Assembly: GCA_026419775.2 (NCBI GenBank)
Contig: JAOPGA020000285.1
Location: 1 to 21,678, forward strand
DNA length: 21,678 bases
Origin: Acrasis kona
Taxonomy: Eukaryota; Heterolobosea; Eutetramitea; Acrasida; Acrasidae
Reading direction: 5' to 3'
A model generated the notes under the pieces. It made no database searches and had not been told where the DNA came from. It saw only the letters and a program-made list of their open reading frames with translations. Of the stretch, positions 1-9,525 are shown piece by piece. A program made the translations under genes and the position numbers. Position 1 is the first letter of the stretch. The number at the start of each line of letters is the position of its first letter.

Positions 1-992
1 CTCTCAAAGTGATTCTGAGAGGAATGCATTTTATTTGTAAAAGTAGTCGCCTCCTCGGCCGACTTTAAATCCTTGTTCTTCAACGCTAAGTGGGTAAAAG
101 CCACCGAGTTGAGAAGCATATCATGACTAGCCATAAATGCACGGTAGTCGGGAAGATGGAAAAGAGAAGGGGCTGAAGTGGTAATTAAATCTTTGTACCT
201 GGTCAACCCAACCTCCAGCACGCGACCTGTGTGGTTCAGTCTCTCAACCAATTTGAGCAGGACCTGTTTAGCAAAATTGCCGTCCATACTCTTAATAGCA
301 TCCAAAGTAGAAGCAGTATCCAAATTGAATGATTTGGGCCGGAAAGTAGAATTTGGAGCGATGACGTCATGAATGCCCGTGTCAAAGTCCAAAATGGTTT
401 GTAAGCGCCCATCCAGGTTGGAGTCGGAAGCAACCTTGTGTGAACAAAGTTTGTCCCAGTCCGATTTGTAAGTGGATTTAGGTTTGTCCTCCACCAGAAC
501 GGGCTTGTCAGCACTAGAACCAGAAACGTTCCAGTTCAGCGCTTGAAGAGCTTTGACCTGCTCCAAGGTGAATGTGACTTCATTAGGCGGCACAATTCTT
601 GTCGCGGGTGGTACCGCACCCTGAGGAATGGATTCATTGTTATCGACAGGCGCTGGAGCGTCTAGACCCGCCTCCTCCTCGTCTTCCAACCGATCATTCA
701 ACTCCTCCTCTTCATCCTCATCCTCTTCATCCTCCATTGAAATCTTCCGGAGAATGGGAGGTTTAGCGTAACTCTTCCACAACAGTGGGAGAATTGCATT
801 GCGACGGTCAACATCAGATGGTAACGCGTTGTAGAAGAAAGGAAAGCGGACCTTCCTAGTCTTCATCTTGTCACACAGTTCCTCAAGGTCCATACAACCG
901 ATGCTGTTCTTGAGGAGAACACCACCCTTCGCTCCGAGAGCATTAACCTTGTCCAAAAGCGATTGTGAAGTTGGAATTTGAGAATGTGACAT
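1..992 (-). CDS. Unrecognised acidic protein, partial (runs off left edge)
   Basis: An uninterrupted frame of 330 codons starts at an ATG (990-992) and continues past the left edge, so the C-terminus is missing. It begins MSHSQIPTSQSLLDKV, has an acidic stretch about residues 88-110 (runs of E and D around 660-740) and a longer, mostly polar and helical-looking region after it. No domain is recognised. The sequence is clearly richer in GC than the AT-rich DNA that starts near 1080, so it probably belongs to a different element from the genes to its right. A structural (ORF1-like) protein of a transposable element is possible, but nothing seen proves it. The long open frame with normal codon usage makes a real coding region likely. 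Confidence 0.6.
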   Translation of the reverse strand, partial: MSHSQIPTSQSLLDKVNALGAKGGVLLKNSIGCMDLEELCDKMKTRKVRFPFFYNALPSDVDRRNAILPLLWKSYAKPPILRKISMEDEEDEDEEEELNDRLEDEEEAGLDAPAPVDNNESIPQGAVPPATRIVPPNEVTFTLEQVKALQALNWNVSGSSADKPVLVEDKPKSTYKSDWDKLCSHKVASDSNLDGRLQTILDFDTGIHDVIAPNSTFRPKSFNLDTASTLDAIKSMDGNFAKQVLLKLVERLNHTGRVLEVGLTRYKDLITTSAPSLFHLPDYRAFMASHDMLLNSVAFTHLALKNKDLKSAEEATTFTNKMHSSQNHFE

Positions 993-1080
993 AGTGATGT
1001 GTAAACGATTAATTTCAAACAATCTTTCACAAACGCGTACTCAACTCATTTTAACCGGTCAATCTCCCTCCAAATCTGTT

Positions 1081-3587
1081 TCAATGGGTTAATAAATAAA
1101 ATAAAATACATTCTTTATCGTAGAGGGTAAATAATATTAGTCCTATGGAAATATAATACATCAAGGCATGCATACTTTGCAAAACATGGATTTCTTTGAC
1201 AGACAACATTAATATTGATTGTAATTGAGGTATACAATTAAATAAAGGGTCTACCATTCGGCCAATAACCTGAAATTTAGTTTTCTTTTCGCGAATTACA
1301 ATCAAGTTCAAATTTATATTATTATCGTCAAATATTTCCTGCACTTGTAATAAGATATTAATGTCGTCAGGTTTTACAACATTATCTGAACTAATAGGAT
1401 GATCAGTGATATATTGATTAACAGCATGTTGTAGGTCACTCAAAGATCTGTTTGCAATAGAAATATTCAACTTCTTACATAGTATTTGTAAGTCAGTTAG
1501 ATTGTTTGGAATAAAAGTAACATCAATATTGTATTTAGGCCTATTATCCCAATATTCTTGAGTACTTATGCATTTTGAAAGTACATATTTAACAAAAGCT
1601 CTAGTCATAGCTAGTCGGAAATGTAATTCATCTGAATGGTAGCACTCAAGAGGAAAGAAAGAAGACATTGGTTCTTTAACCTGACGATTGATTAGATTAT
1701 TGTAATCATCTAAGATTGATTCTATTGTTCTTGGCTCTGATGTTTGGTTGTAATTGACAATTCCCTTTTGATAACAATGAATGCACCAACAGTGGTCTTT
1801 TTTTGAACAGATACCAAGAATAGTTTGTAGAAATTTCATATCACCAACAAAATAAACCTTGACAGAATAGTGTATATTATTCAGAAAACATCTATGTGTA
1901 GCCAGACCTTGAAGTTGACGTAATATAGGCTGTATAATTACTTTTACTACTTCGTACTCATCAGGGCCCTCTAAAATGAAATGATTAGAGAGTTTGCCAA
2001 AAAATTCTGGCATTAGACTCTCTATCTTCATATAAATACCTGTGGCACCCTCTGATTGTTTTGAACCGTATCTATATTTTTTAAATCCATCACCACCCAC
2101 AACAAGTTCTATTATAGGTGAAGTTGATGAAATTGAAACAAGTCCATCTTTATAACACTCACGAAAATGATTGTAAGTAGGCAAAATCTGTGCACGTGGA
2201 ACAAAATGTAAAGATTCAACAATTTTTAAACTACTACTGTCTTTGCAAGCAAGCTTAAATTGCTCTTTTGTCAAATCAGGTAAATTTTTATTAACATTCT
2301 TTTTATTAACATATTGCTAGTAAGTCAATATGTCAAATAATTGCAAATAACGATACAAGCTGTACTCAAGCCCCAATGTAAAATTATTGTAAAGTAGTAA
2401 TTTAAAGAGTCTTGTATACCACCACTACACATGGTATAAGACAGTAATTTTGATGTAACATTGGAAGTCACCTTCTCATAAAACCAATGTGACATTAATT
2501 CTTTTTTTGATGCTTTATAAATAGTGTTATGAGTAACTAGTAATTTAGGAAATGGCACACCAGGTACTACTTTAATTAGGGGGTTATAATTGTTTGCTTT
2601 ACATTCAACTAGCTCTTGGTAGATAGTATTAAAAGCCTCTTTAGTAAACAAGCCACTCTTATATAAATTCTTACAGGCATCGGCCGTGTAAGTTTTAATT
2701 TTATCCACTATTAAATGCTGTGCGTCACTAATAATTTTTTTGAAACCTGGAGTAACGATGACATTATCTAGTATTTTTGTTCGGGAATCGTGTCTTGCAG
2801 AACTGAACAAAATAGCATTGACAATGTTGAATAAATGTTGTTGGGATATATCTTTGATAGGTATTTTGTATAAATTAGAGATAAAAGATAAAACAGAATT
2901 AAATAATTTGCCAGATGTTGTTGGCTGTTGTGGGAAATTTAAATCAGGTTTGGTCTTCTTAGGACAACCTTTAACACCAGAGGCTATTATAAAATCACTA
3001 ATGGCATCTTTTAAGTGAGTATTATCTAGATACAATGCAAGCCGATGTAGATTATATAAATTGAATATAAAGTTAAGCGGCATTGTTTTCTTTGTACCAG
3101 TTTTTATAAATAACTTGTAATCATTACAAATCACCTGGTTATGAAAAATCTTACGGAGTATAGCAGCTAACCGTTCTGAATGACCCGCATACTGTCTTAA
3201 AAGTAGAGCTGTCACATTATAAGTTGTGGATCCATCAACATGTACAATTTCAATGTCAAGCAATTTTAATCTTTCATTAAATAAATCATGCTTTTGCTGT
3301 TGTTTTTGATTTGTATTACCACCTCTGTATTGTGATCTGTCATCCCCATTAGAAACGTTAGTCAATTTACATTCTTTTCTTTTTTTTGATATATGAGGTG
3401 TTGTATGCGATATCGAAATAGGTGAAGAGGGTTCTGAAAATCTTTTGATTTCTGGTGCTATTTTATAAATCTCTGAGTATGGCAAATAAGAACATGCTCT
3501 TTCTTGCAGTATTTGTTGCTGCCTTCTGGTTGGTTTTTTCCACCTGCGATGTCTCCTTTTATAAACTTGTAGTGATGTAACAAACAT
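1081..3587 (-). CDS. Putative DDE-type DNA transposase, two exons
   Basis: Two long frames (3587-2352 and 2316-1081) join in phase if a 35-nt GT-AG intron (2351-2317) is removed, giving 823 aa. ATG at 3587 is the first Met in the open frame. The N-terminus is very basic (KRRHRRWKKPTRRQQQ, about residues 11-27) and probably binds DNA. The C-terminal half has the layout of an RNase H-fold transposase: VVGGDGF (Asp ~488), GDMKFLQTILG (Asp ~571), then a Cys cluster HCWCIHC (~587-593), then SDELHFRL (~640-647). This GD / CxxC / ELH order matches a widespread, poorly named eukaryotic transposase family; I cannot assign the superfamily or the catalytic acids firmly. The dioxygenase gene lies 170 bp upstream on the same strand. 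The intron donor (GTTATT) is weak, so a frameshift instead is possible. Confidence 0.6.
2317..2351 (-). other. Candidate 35-nt intron in the putative transposase gene
   Basis: Starts GTTATT and ends TTACTAG on the minus strand. Removing it joins the two long frames in phase 0 and takes out the stop at 2325. Its size matches the 35-39-nt introns seen elsewhere in the window. The donor is not the usual GTAAGT, so support is moderate. Confidence 0.45.
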
Positions 3588-3776
3588 TGCAACGGAATAA
3601 ATCAATACGAAAAAGAGTATACACTGATATCCTTCTAATATGTTACTTCAATATAAGGGCGGGCCAACTGGAATAGCCATTGGATGAGAATTGCATTATA
3701 GTTGATATGCGGATACTGGTTCATTGTTATTTATAAGATTACAATCGAATATAATGTTACAACAAGGTCAGTGCAA

Positions 3777-5633
3777 TTACATAGAGTGTTTATTTAACAG
3801 TTCTTTCCTTATTTCCTCTAAATCCACCTTGGAATGTTTCGCTAAATTTTCAATACCATCCATGTCTTTCATAACTACCCATAGATCACTGTATTTAGAA
3901 TAATCGCACCACACTTTTAAACTTGTTTCATTTGGGAACAAATACTCGTTTATATTTAAAAACAGTAAACCAATATATATTTGTCTTCTATTATTATCAT
4001 TTAAAATAGTCTTGTGTACTCGGTACAACAATGTACTGACCAAGTAGTGCATAAATTTAAATTTGCTTGAAGCAGTATTGATACTGGTAGATAAGCTATC
4101 ATATTGTTCTTCCAGTTCTTTTTTATCCCCAGAAAGTGTAATTTCAGGACATTTATACTTTGACACCAAGTCACCAACAATGTATGGGCATAAGCCTCTA
4201 AAGAACTGATAGGCGATTCTTTTTATGTTGTCTGAGTACTTAGGCAGCTGAGGATCATTCACAGAATGTGAAACCTTTCGTTTCTTTTGTTTGGGCATCT
4301 GGTTGTCACTCTTATCACAGCCAGTACCAACAGCATCAATGTTGTTTTTGTCGTACCCATTGTCACTGTCATCATCATTTTTGTCACTGTCACTATTATC
4401 TCTATTGTTATTGTCGTTATCATTGTCATTATCTTCCTCATCTACGTCATCGTCGTCATTGCTGGTGTTAAGGACAAGAATGTCTTCATCGTCCATGTGC
4501 TCAAGAAACTGATATTTTGGATGTGGTTTACTTTTTGGTTTGACTTTACTAGTGTCATAACGATAATAAGAATCAAGGGCTAATAGCTTTTTAAACTTCT
4601 CCATTGTTGTATCTTCTTTTTTCAATTCATCAAGCAGTGTTGGCATTACTAAAGCGACCTCGTACTTGATACACTTTCTTAAAAAGCGAAACGATTTTGT
4701 CGTACATCCTTTTTTGTAATATGCTTCATCTATAACAGCAAACTGTAGACCACCCTTTCTTACTTTAATACAAGATACACTTTGTCCGCTTAATAAGTGG
4801 ATATTTAATTTATTTAACTGGGTTTTCCACCCATCAGGATTTTTGCAATGCAATATACAATACCCATTTACCTCCTCAGAATATCCTATTTCGTTGCTTA
4901 AACAGCGATTAAGGTATCTGTTATAAAAAGGTACGATGATTGAAAATCTCTTCCCTTGTGTTATTGGCTTATTATGATGCTTTAAAAGGGAAAAGTTAAC
5001 CCTTGCCACATCACAATGCCTCATAGCAACTGTTGTATTTATTTGTTCAAACTCAGTGTCGCCGCCCTCAAGATCCTCCGACCCAAAAACAAATATATAT
5101 GCTGGATCTGCTGAACTATCATTTTTGTCCCAGTGCTCATCCGTAACCGCATTATAGACATTAATAAAAAAGTTTGGCACTACAAAATCGTTCATAGATT
5201 CCCGTACTTTTTCCGGTAAATTTTCTTTTGCTTGAAGCAACTGTGTATATAAAAAATCTTGTTTCTTTTCCAAGTCCTCTACAATGTAGCGTTGCAATTC
5301 CAATAGTAGATTTGTAAAATCTTCTCTAATGTCATCAAATTTTTTATCCATCATAATCGCTTGCGTTACTTGCGACGTAGGATTTAGCGCGTTCATGCGC
5401 TGTTGAAGCCCTACCCCAAATTTCAATTGCTTCACACCCCTTTGCACTTCAAACAAGTTTGGTAAATGTGGGTGCTGTTCTATTTTACATAAGGTTTTGA
5501 AGGCTGAGTCTCCTGTGTTCTTGTTGAAACTTTTAGAGCGGTAATCAATTAGTCGATTGTACTCACCACCACTTCGGCACACTAAACAGTCCTCATTTGA
5601 TATTAAAATTTCTGGACTGCTTGCTTTGCTCAT
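3777..5633 (-). CDS. 2-oxoglutarate/Fe(II) dioxygenase-like protein (TET/JBP- or prolyl-hydroxylase-like), transposon-linked
   Basis: Single-exon frame; ATG at 5633 gives 618 aa, while the frame is open without a Met to about 5730. Residues ~167-237 carry the double-stranded beta-helix signature of this superfamily: iron ligands HWD (H167, D169), then LEGGDTEF, then KHHNKPITQGKRFSIIVPF, supplying the distal His (219 or 220) and the Arg (229) that would bind 2-oxoglutarate. The middle holds an Asp/Asn-rich low-complexity tract (4330-4465) followed by a basic KQKKRK nuclear-localisation-like motif; the C-terminal ~200 residues are helical and unrecognised. It lies directly upstream of the putative transposase, same strand. 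By analogy with KDZ-linked TET/JBP genes it may oxidise a modified base, but a protein hydroxylase cannot be excluded. The frame looks intact. An AATAAA overlaps the last codons (3789-3794). Confidence 0.7.
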   Translation of the reverse strand: MSKASSPEILISNEDCLVCRSGGEYNRLIDYRSKSFNKNTGDSAFKTLCKIEQHPHLPNLFEVQRGVKQLKFGVGLQQRMNALNPTSQVTQAIMMDKKFDDIREDFTNLLLELQRYIVEDLEKKQDFLYTQLLQAKENLPEKVRESMNDFVVPNFFINVYNAVTDEHWDKNDSSADPAYIFVFGSEDLEGGDTEFEQINTTVAMRHCDVARVNFSLLKHHNKPITQGKRFSIIVPFYNRYLNRCLSNEIGYSEEVNGYCILHCKNPDGWKTQLNKLNIHLLSGQSVSCIKVRKGGLQFAVIDEAYYKKGCTTKSFRFLRKCIKYEVALVMPTLLDELKKEDTTMEKFKKLLALDSYYRYDTSKVKPKSKPHPKYQFLEHMDDEDILVLNTSNDDDDVDEEDNDNDNDNNNRDNSDSDKNDDDSDNGYDKNNIDAVGTGCDKSDNQMPKQKKRKVSHSVNDPQLPKYSDNIKRIAYQFFRGLCPYIVGDLVSKYKCPEITLSGDKKELEEQYDSLSTSINTASSKFKFMHYLVSTLLYRVHKTILNDNNRRQIYIGLLFLNINEYLFPNETSLKVWCDYSKYSDLWVVMKDMDGIENLAKHSKVDLEEIRKELLNKHSM

Positions 5634-5673
5634 TTGGTATTTGGAACGGGTAGGGTGGGTAGTGCAACTCACA

Positions 5674-6195
5674 TAAACTACACGTGCATCATTTCTTGTT
5701 GTATTTAAGAGTGATTTAAAAGCTGCAATTCACACCTCGACATGCTCAAAATATTCGCTGAAAGTTTGGCAATAATGCAGCATCTTCAACAAAGCTTACA
5801 AAATATTATTGAGCAACCCCACAACTTTTGGAGAGCTTGTAGGACTGTATCACAAACCAATGGTATGTTTCATTATAAATGCACCAATATTTATAAGGCA
5901 ATGGGTAAAAACCAAATTCACGCCAACCACGTCGAAACTACAATGAATGACGAACGACAATGAGTGACGAATGATGAACGACGATGAGTGACGAGCGACG
6001 AGTGATGATGTAAGGACAATTTAAACCAAAGTATACAAACATCAAATCATACAAAACCATTACATACACTTTCTTGTTATTGTGCATCATCAATCACACA
6101 CAGTCAAGTCTTATAAGAGTAGGGAAATCGACAGTATTTTATTGATGAAATGTATATATATTTGAATAAGTTTGCAATAAACAATAGTGATACAT
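5674..6195. other. Intergenic stretch upstream of the dioxygenase gene
   Basis: No convincing gene. A 73-codon plus-strand frame at 5742-5963 has no support. The segment holds an imperfect tandem repeat (5943-6010) and AT-rich sequence. The minus-strand promoter of the dioxygenase gene should lie here, but I see no clear TATA box. Confidence 0.4.
5943..6010. repeat. Imperfect tandem repeat built on ATGAGTGACGAACGAC-like units
   Basis: About three or four diverged copies of a unit containing ATGA(G/A)TGACGA and AACGACGA follow each other. Confidence 0.6.
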
Positions 6196-6792
6196 TTAAT
6201 GTTTATTTATTAGTTCTATTTTTTTTAATTCTTTGTTTGCCACCTTCCCATCATATATTGGAACAGACATCCCTGTTATTAAATCCTCACAAGTCAACGG
6301 TATTGACATCCATTTGAACGCACTTTTGTATCAACTTTCACTGTTTTGGTGTAGATAGACAAATCGTACTGGGAATTTAACCTTTACCATCCAATTGTTC
6401 TTGATACAGATGCGATAGTTAAGGTTGTTCCCAAATAGTGCTTTAAACTGTTCTTCGTCAACTTGGTAGTACGTTTCTGGCACACTACAAGCAGGGTTTC
6501 TTGGTGGATAGTAGCGCGAGCAAGAATCATCATTAAAAATGTTGTCGTACATAACCCTGCTGATAGGGAATTCTGAGGCAGTGCTGGCTGGGATTTCTTG
6601 CTTCACATGCTTAAAGAACATTTGTAATGCAGTTCGGAGTACAAACAATTTGTTTTCGTCAGCTTCAGGGAGTTGTTGTTCGTTGTCTTGGATCCGGAAG
6701 ATATCCTCGTATAAGTGTGGCGCCTGTACGTCTAGTTTTGATATTTCTTCACCAATCTTGGCTAATACTGGGTCAGGAATGTTTGCTTGCAT
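6196..6792 (-). CDS. Unrecognised ~200-aa protein (possibly interrupted)
   Basis: ATG at 6792 opens a 153-codon frame beginning MQANIPDPVLAKIGEEISKL. Past its TGA the same frame stays open for some 46 more codons (…SIPLTCEDLITGMSVP…) to a TAA near 6196, where an AATAAA (RC of 6202-6207) overlaps the end. So the gene is either a 153-aa product or a ~200-aa protein broken by one in-frame stop. The N-terminal part is acidic and helical; the middle contains YYPPRNPACSVPETYY and a segment with NNWMVKVKFPVRFVY. No family recognised. It is in the same strand series as the genes on either side, so it may be an accessory gene of a decayed element. Confidence 0.45.
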
Positions 6793-7296
6793 GGCTGTTT
6801 GTCTGATGTATTGTGTTGTTCATCATGGGGCAGCAATCTTTTTATTGTAACATATAACCTATGGCCCATTTTATTGTGGGGGAGTACTCTTCACACGGTG
6901 CTTTGTTTCATCATTGGTATATCATATGCATTTCTTTTTTGCTCTCTTCTACAGTCATAGTCGGCATTTTAGAATGTTTGCGTATGGTTATTCTTGTTAT
7001 AGTATAATTAGGTAAAACATTTATTACATTAGGTTGCACTTATTTATCGGTTGAGATAAAGAGAAAGTAGTTTAGGTATATCTTATTGTTATATTCTTTG
7101 CATGATGTAACACGAGGTTATATTGGTCATGCTGAGTTATGAATAGGATGCGATAGTTAGTGATGGGAGTTAGGTAGCCTATCCCACCCACCACAAAACG
7201 TAGTAATGTATTAGAAAATGTCTGAGCATAATGGATGTTGATATATACAAAAAATGTTTGAAGAATAAAAAGTTTTATTTGTAATTTTGGTGGTAG
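6793..7296. other. Intergenic, AT-rich
   Basis: No gene seen. The only supported mark is an AATAAA on the minus strand (RC of 7274-7279), just downstream of the next gene's stop. Confidence 0.4.
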
Positions 7297-8451
7297 TCAT
7301 TGTGAGTACAATTCAGGATAACAGAATAACATGGTTTTGTGTTTGGCATAATGTGACAGTACACGATCGGTATATTCGTTTCTGATGTAATTATTAGTAT
7401 CNGGCATGTGGAAGGTTTTGTGTTTGTTTAACACGACAATAGGCTCATGCTGAAACATTTTTTGGACCATGTACCTAATGAGCGAAGTCTCATGTTGTAC
7501 ACCAAGTTTTGGGGTTGTGTGTATACTTGTAATTATGCTACCTTGTAGTACTCGTGTAGAATCTATTCTTTCAAGTGAGTGAAACAATAGTGAACCATAA
7601 TCATGATATGTGTTGTGCAACCGTTTACTGATTTCGTCAAGATGGTGATAGGATGTTCCAATGTATAGTACATGTTTTTCAAAAGCTTTTCCCATTTTGA
7701 TATATGTTATGGGGTGTAAAGTGACGGCTTGTACAATGTCATGTATAATTGGTAAGGTGATTTTGTTGCTGATCCANTTAAAACAATAATCTTCAAAACG
7801 AGTAAAAACGTTTGAACACGAAACTGGTTTATTTGATGAGAATGTGGCCACGGTTGGTATTTGCTCGGTATTCAAATAGTAGAATTTTTTGGTTGATGTG
7901 GGGATTGTGTGTGGTGGCCCATTATGTAAGGCCATATTGTAGATTTTGGATTGTTTAACTGTCAAGAAGTTACGCATTAGTTGATGATGCAATTGTAATG
8001 TGACTTGTTCGGATGGTGTAAATGTACATGGCGAAGTCCCACGAGATGTTGGATTTGAAGATCCTGGTTCGAAATGGGTCTGTTTAGTATACCCTTTCTG
8101 ACCAGCTAACATTTCAGTTAGTTGGACAATGTGTTCAGGGTGTAAATCTTCTTCATCAATTTCATCATCGGATTTGATAAATGAAGTTGGAGGTTCACCA
8201 CTTGGTGATTCACATTTTGCAAAAACTTCTAATACTGAAGGTTGACCATAAGTAGGAGGCATATTCTCCAGTTGGGCTTGCATGTCTGAAAGGTCTTGTA
8301 AAGGGAATGTACTGTGATGTACATACGATTGTCTTGTTACATTTACCTTATATGGATGTGGCCTTGTGAAAACTATTTTGTTGATTGGTACTCGATGTAA
8401 AGGCATGTTTAAACGTTGTGCCATATGTGTAGTTTGATCAACATGGATCAA
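7297..8451 (-). CDS. Unrecognised ~384-aa protein
   Basis: A long minus-strand frame containing two N bases. There is no ATG at its upper end (first codon TTG), and the frame stays open to about 8600, so the true N-terminus is probably another exon. About residues 85-110 are acidic (KSDDEIDEEDLHPEHI), followed by a Thr/Ser/Pro-rich linker (GSSNPTSRGTSPCTFTPSEQ) and a more hydrophobic C-terminal half ending MLFCYPELYSQ. No domain is recognised. A polyadenylation signal (RC of 7274-7279) follows the stop closely, which supports a real transcript. The upstream end overlaps the opposite-strand reverse-transcriptase fossil, so the element has probably been cut or rearranged there. Confidence 0.5.
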   Translation of the reverse strand: MIHVDQTTHMAQRLNMPLHRVPINKIVFTRPHPYKVNVTRQSYVHHSTFPLQDLSDMQAQLENMPPTYGQPSVLEVFAKCESPSGEPPTSFIKSDDEIDEEDLHPEHIVQLTEMLAGQKGYTKQTHFEPGSSNPTSRGTSPCTFTPSEQVTLQLHHQLMRNFLTVKQSKIYNMALHNGPPHTIPTSTKKFYYLNTEQIPTVATFSSNKPVSCSNVFTRFEDYCFXWISNKITLPIIHDIVQAVTLHPITYIKMGKAFEKHVLYIGTSYHHLDEISKRLHNTYHDYGSLLFHSLERIDSTRVLQGSIITSIHTTPKLGVQHETSLIRYMVQKMFQHEPIVVLNKHKTFHMXDTNNYIRNEYTDRVLSHYAKHKTMLFCYPELYSQ

Positions 8452-8559
8452 TTTGGGACTTGAATTGTTTTTTCTAGATTCATTTGTAGTCGAATTTGTA
8501 TCATGTAAAGTTACTCCAACATTTTGTAGTAAATTGGATTCATCACCTGATGGACCACT

Positions 8560-9086
8560 GATTACTATAACATTCCAATAGATGAAAACTCGAAATCATA
8601 TCTTGGAATACACCTTAATAGCCAACATTATCGATTCAAGAAGTGCCCCATGGGAATAACTACAAGTTGTGATGCTTGCGCAACCTTGAGTAATCACATT
8701 GCCAAAATAACACATCCATCTATAATCGTANAAATAGNTGATTTTTTAGTTTGTGGCTCAACGCCCGATGAGGTCATCCAACGTAGGGACGCCCTAATAC
8801 ATAATTTAGAACAAGGCTGAAGCTCTATTACAAACCCTTGAACCAGCTTATTATACAAATCAAAGTGTTCAATAGTTACTTGGTTCCATTGGAGTTAATG
8901 TCCCAACAAAAGTATTAAAAACAGAAACCTTTACGCGCACGATTAGTTTATCAAAAGAATTGTGAAGATTATCCCGTTCGTATTACCGCAGATGATATTG
9001 AACTTTTAAACTACGTACATTCACAATGTGACCAACCACATGACGAGAAAATTGGAAAAGATCGTGTAAAGAAACGCTCAAAATAA
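8560..9086 (+). mobile_element. Reverse-transcriptase fossil (LTR- or DIRS-type retroelement fragment)
   Basis: Translation shows reverse-transcriptase palm motifs in order: YNIPIDENSKSYLGIHLN, then RFKKCPMGITTSC (the classic xPFG-type segment), then an (I/Y)xDFLVCGSTPDEV segment around the catalytic Asp pair. A lysine-rich C-terminal piece (…DRVKKRSK) ends near 9086. It is a partial copy, broken in several places and containing N bases, so it is an old, non-functional relic. It lies just left of the 9200-14624 DNA transposon. The family cannot be fixed from so short a piece. Confidence 0.65.
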
Positions 9087-9199
9087 AAAACATTTTATGT
9101 ACCTTGTGCCTCACAACTATTTTTACTATAGCCGATCTAATGCAGGTAAATTTATTCACTAATACAAAAGTCTTGTTGATTATACCCCAAATAATATAT

Positions 9200-9213
9200 A
9201 TTTCTAATCGGCG
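9200..9213 (+). repeat. Left terminal inverted repeat
   Basis: ATTTCTAATCGGCG, a perfect inverted match to 14611-14624. The similarity fades after 14 bp. The flanks (…AATATAT on the left, GATGAGG… on the right) show no duplication. Confidence 0.85.
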
Positions 9214-9220
9214 GAAAAAG

Positions 9221-9460
9221 TGGTGGTCAACACCAATTTCATAAAATTTGGTGGAAACCACCGGGACGAATTTGACTTTGTGTTTACCACCAATAAAATT
9301 CCACCAGTGGCCACCACCGGTAATATCTATCAAATATTGGTAACCACCAGTGATATTAACACAGAAGTGGAAAACACCACAGGCTTTTGGTGGACAGCGC
9401 TAGTGGCGAGAAGGGTTATGATAACATAGTGGTAGACACTGGTGGTCATCGCTGCTGTTT
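9221..9460. repeat. Left subterminal repeat cluster (GGTG-CACC palindromes)
   Basis: Includes GGTGGTCAACACC (9222-9234) and GGTGGAAACCACC (9250-9262) plus several diverged copies such as GTGTTTACCACC, CCACCAGTGGCCACC, TTGGTAACCACC and GTGGAAAACACC. They share the 13-mer form GGTGNNNANCACC with the right end. In CACTA-type elements such repeats are binding sites for the element's own protein; that role here is inferred. Confidence 0.75.
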
Positions 9461-9525
9461 TTGACGCTTGCCTGCCTGAGGGAGTAACATTAAGGAGCTT
9501 GAAAGTTGATTTGAAGGAGGTTAAT

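Noticed and set aside
1081-2316. RAG1-like transposase identity
   Set aside because: The order of Asp, Cys pair and ELH is only loosely similar; a RAG1 assignment is not supported by specific motifs.
2740-3018. Plus-strand 92-codon ORF
   Set aside because: Antisense to the long transposase exon, with no features of its own.
4259-4583. Several short ORFs on both strands over the Asp-rich tract
   Set aside because: They are frame shadows of the low-complexity GAT/GAC repeats inside the dioxygenase gene.
5742-5963. 73-codon plus-strand ORF
   Set aside because: No motif, no signals, and the end lies in a tandem repeat; probably chance.
5943-6010. CRISPR-like or regulatory array
   Set aside because: Units are short, imperfect and adjacent without spacers; a simple tandem repeat.
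8570-8600. Possible P-loop (VIVISGPSGDES) in the upstream extension of the 7297-8451 ORF
   Set aside because: Lacks the GK(S/T) needed for a Walker A motif and overlaps the opposite-strand fossil.
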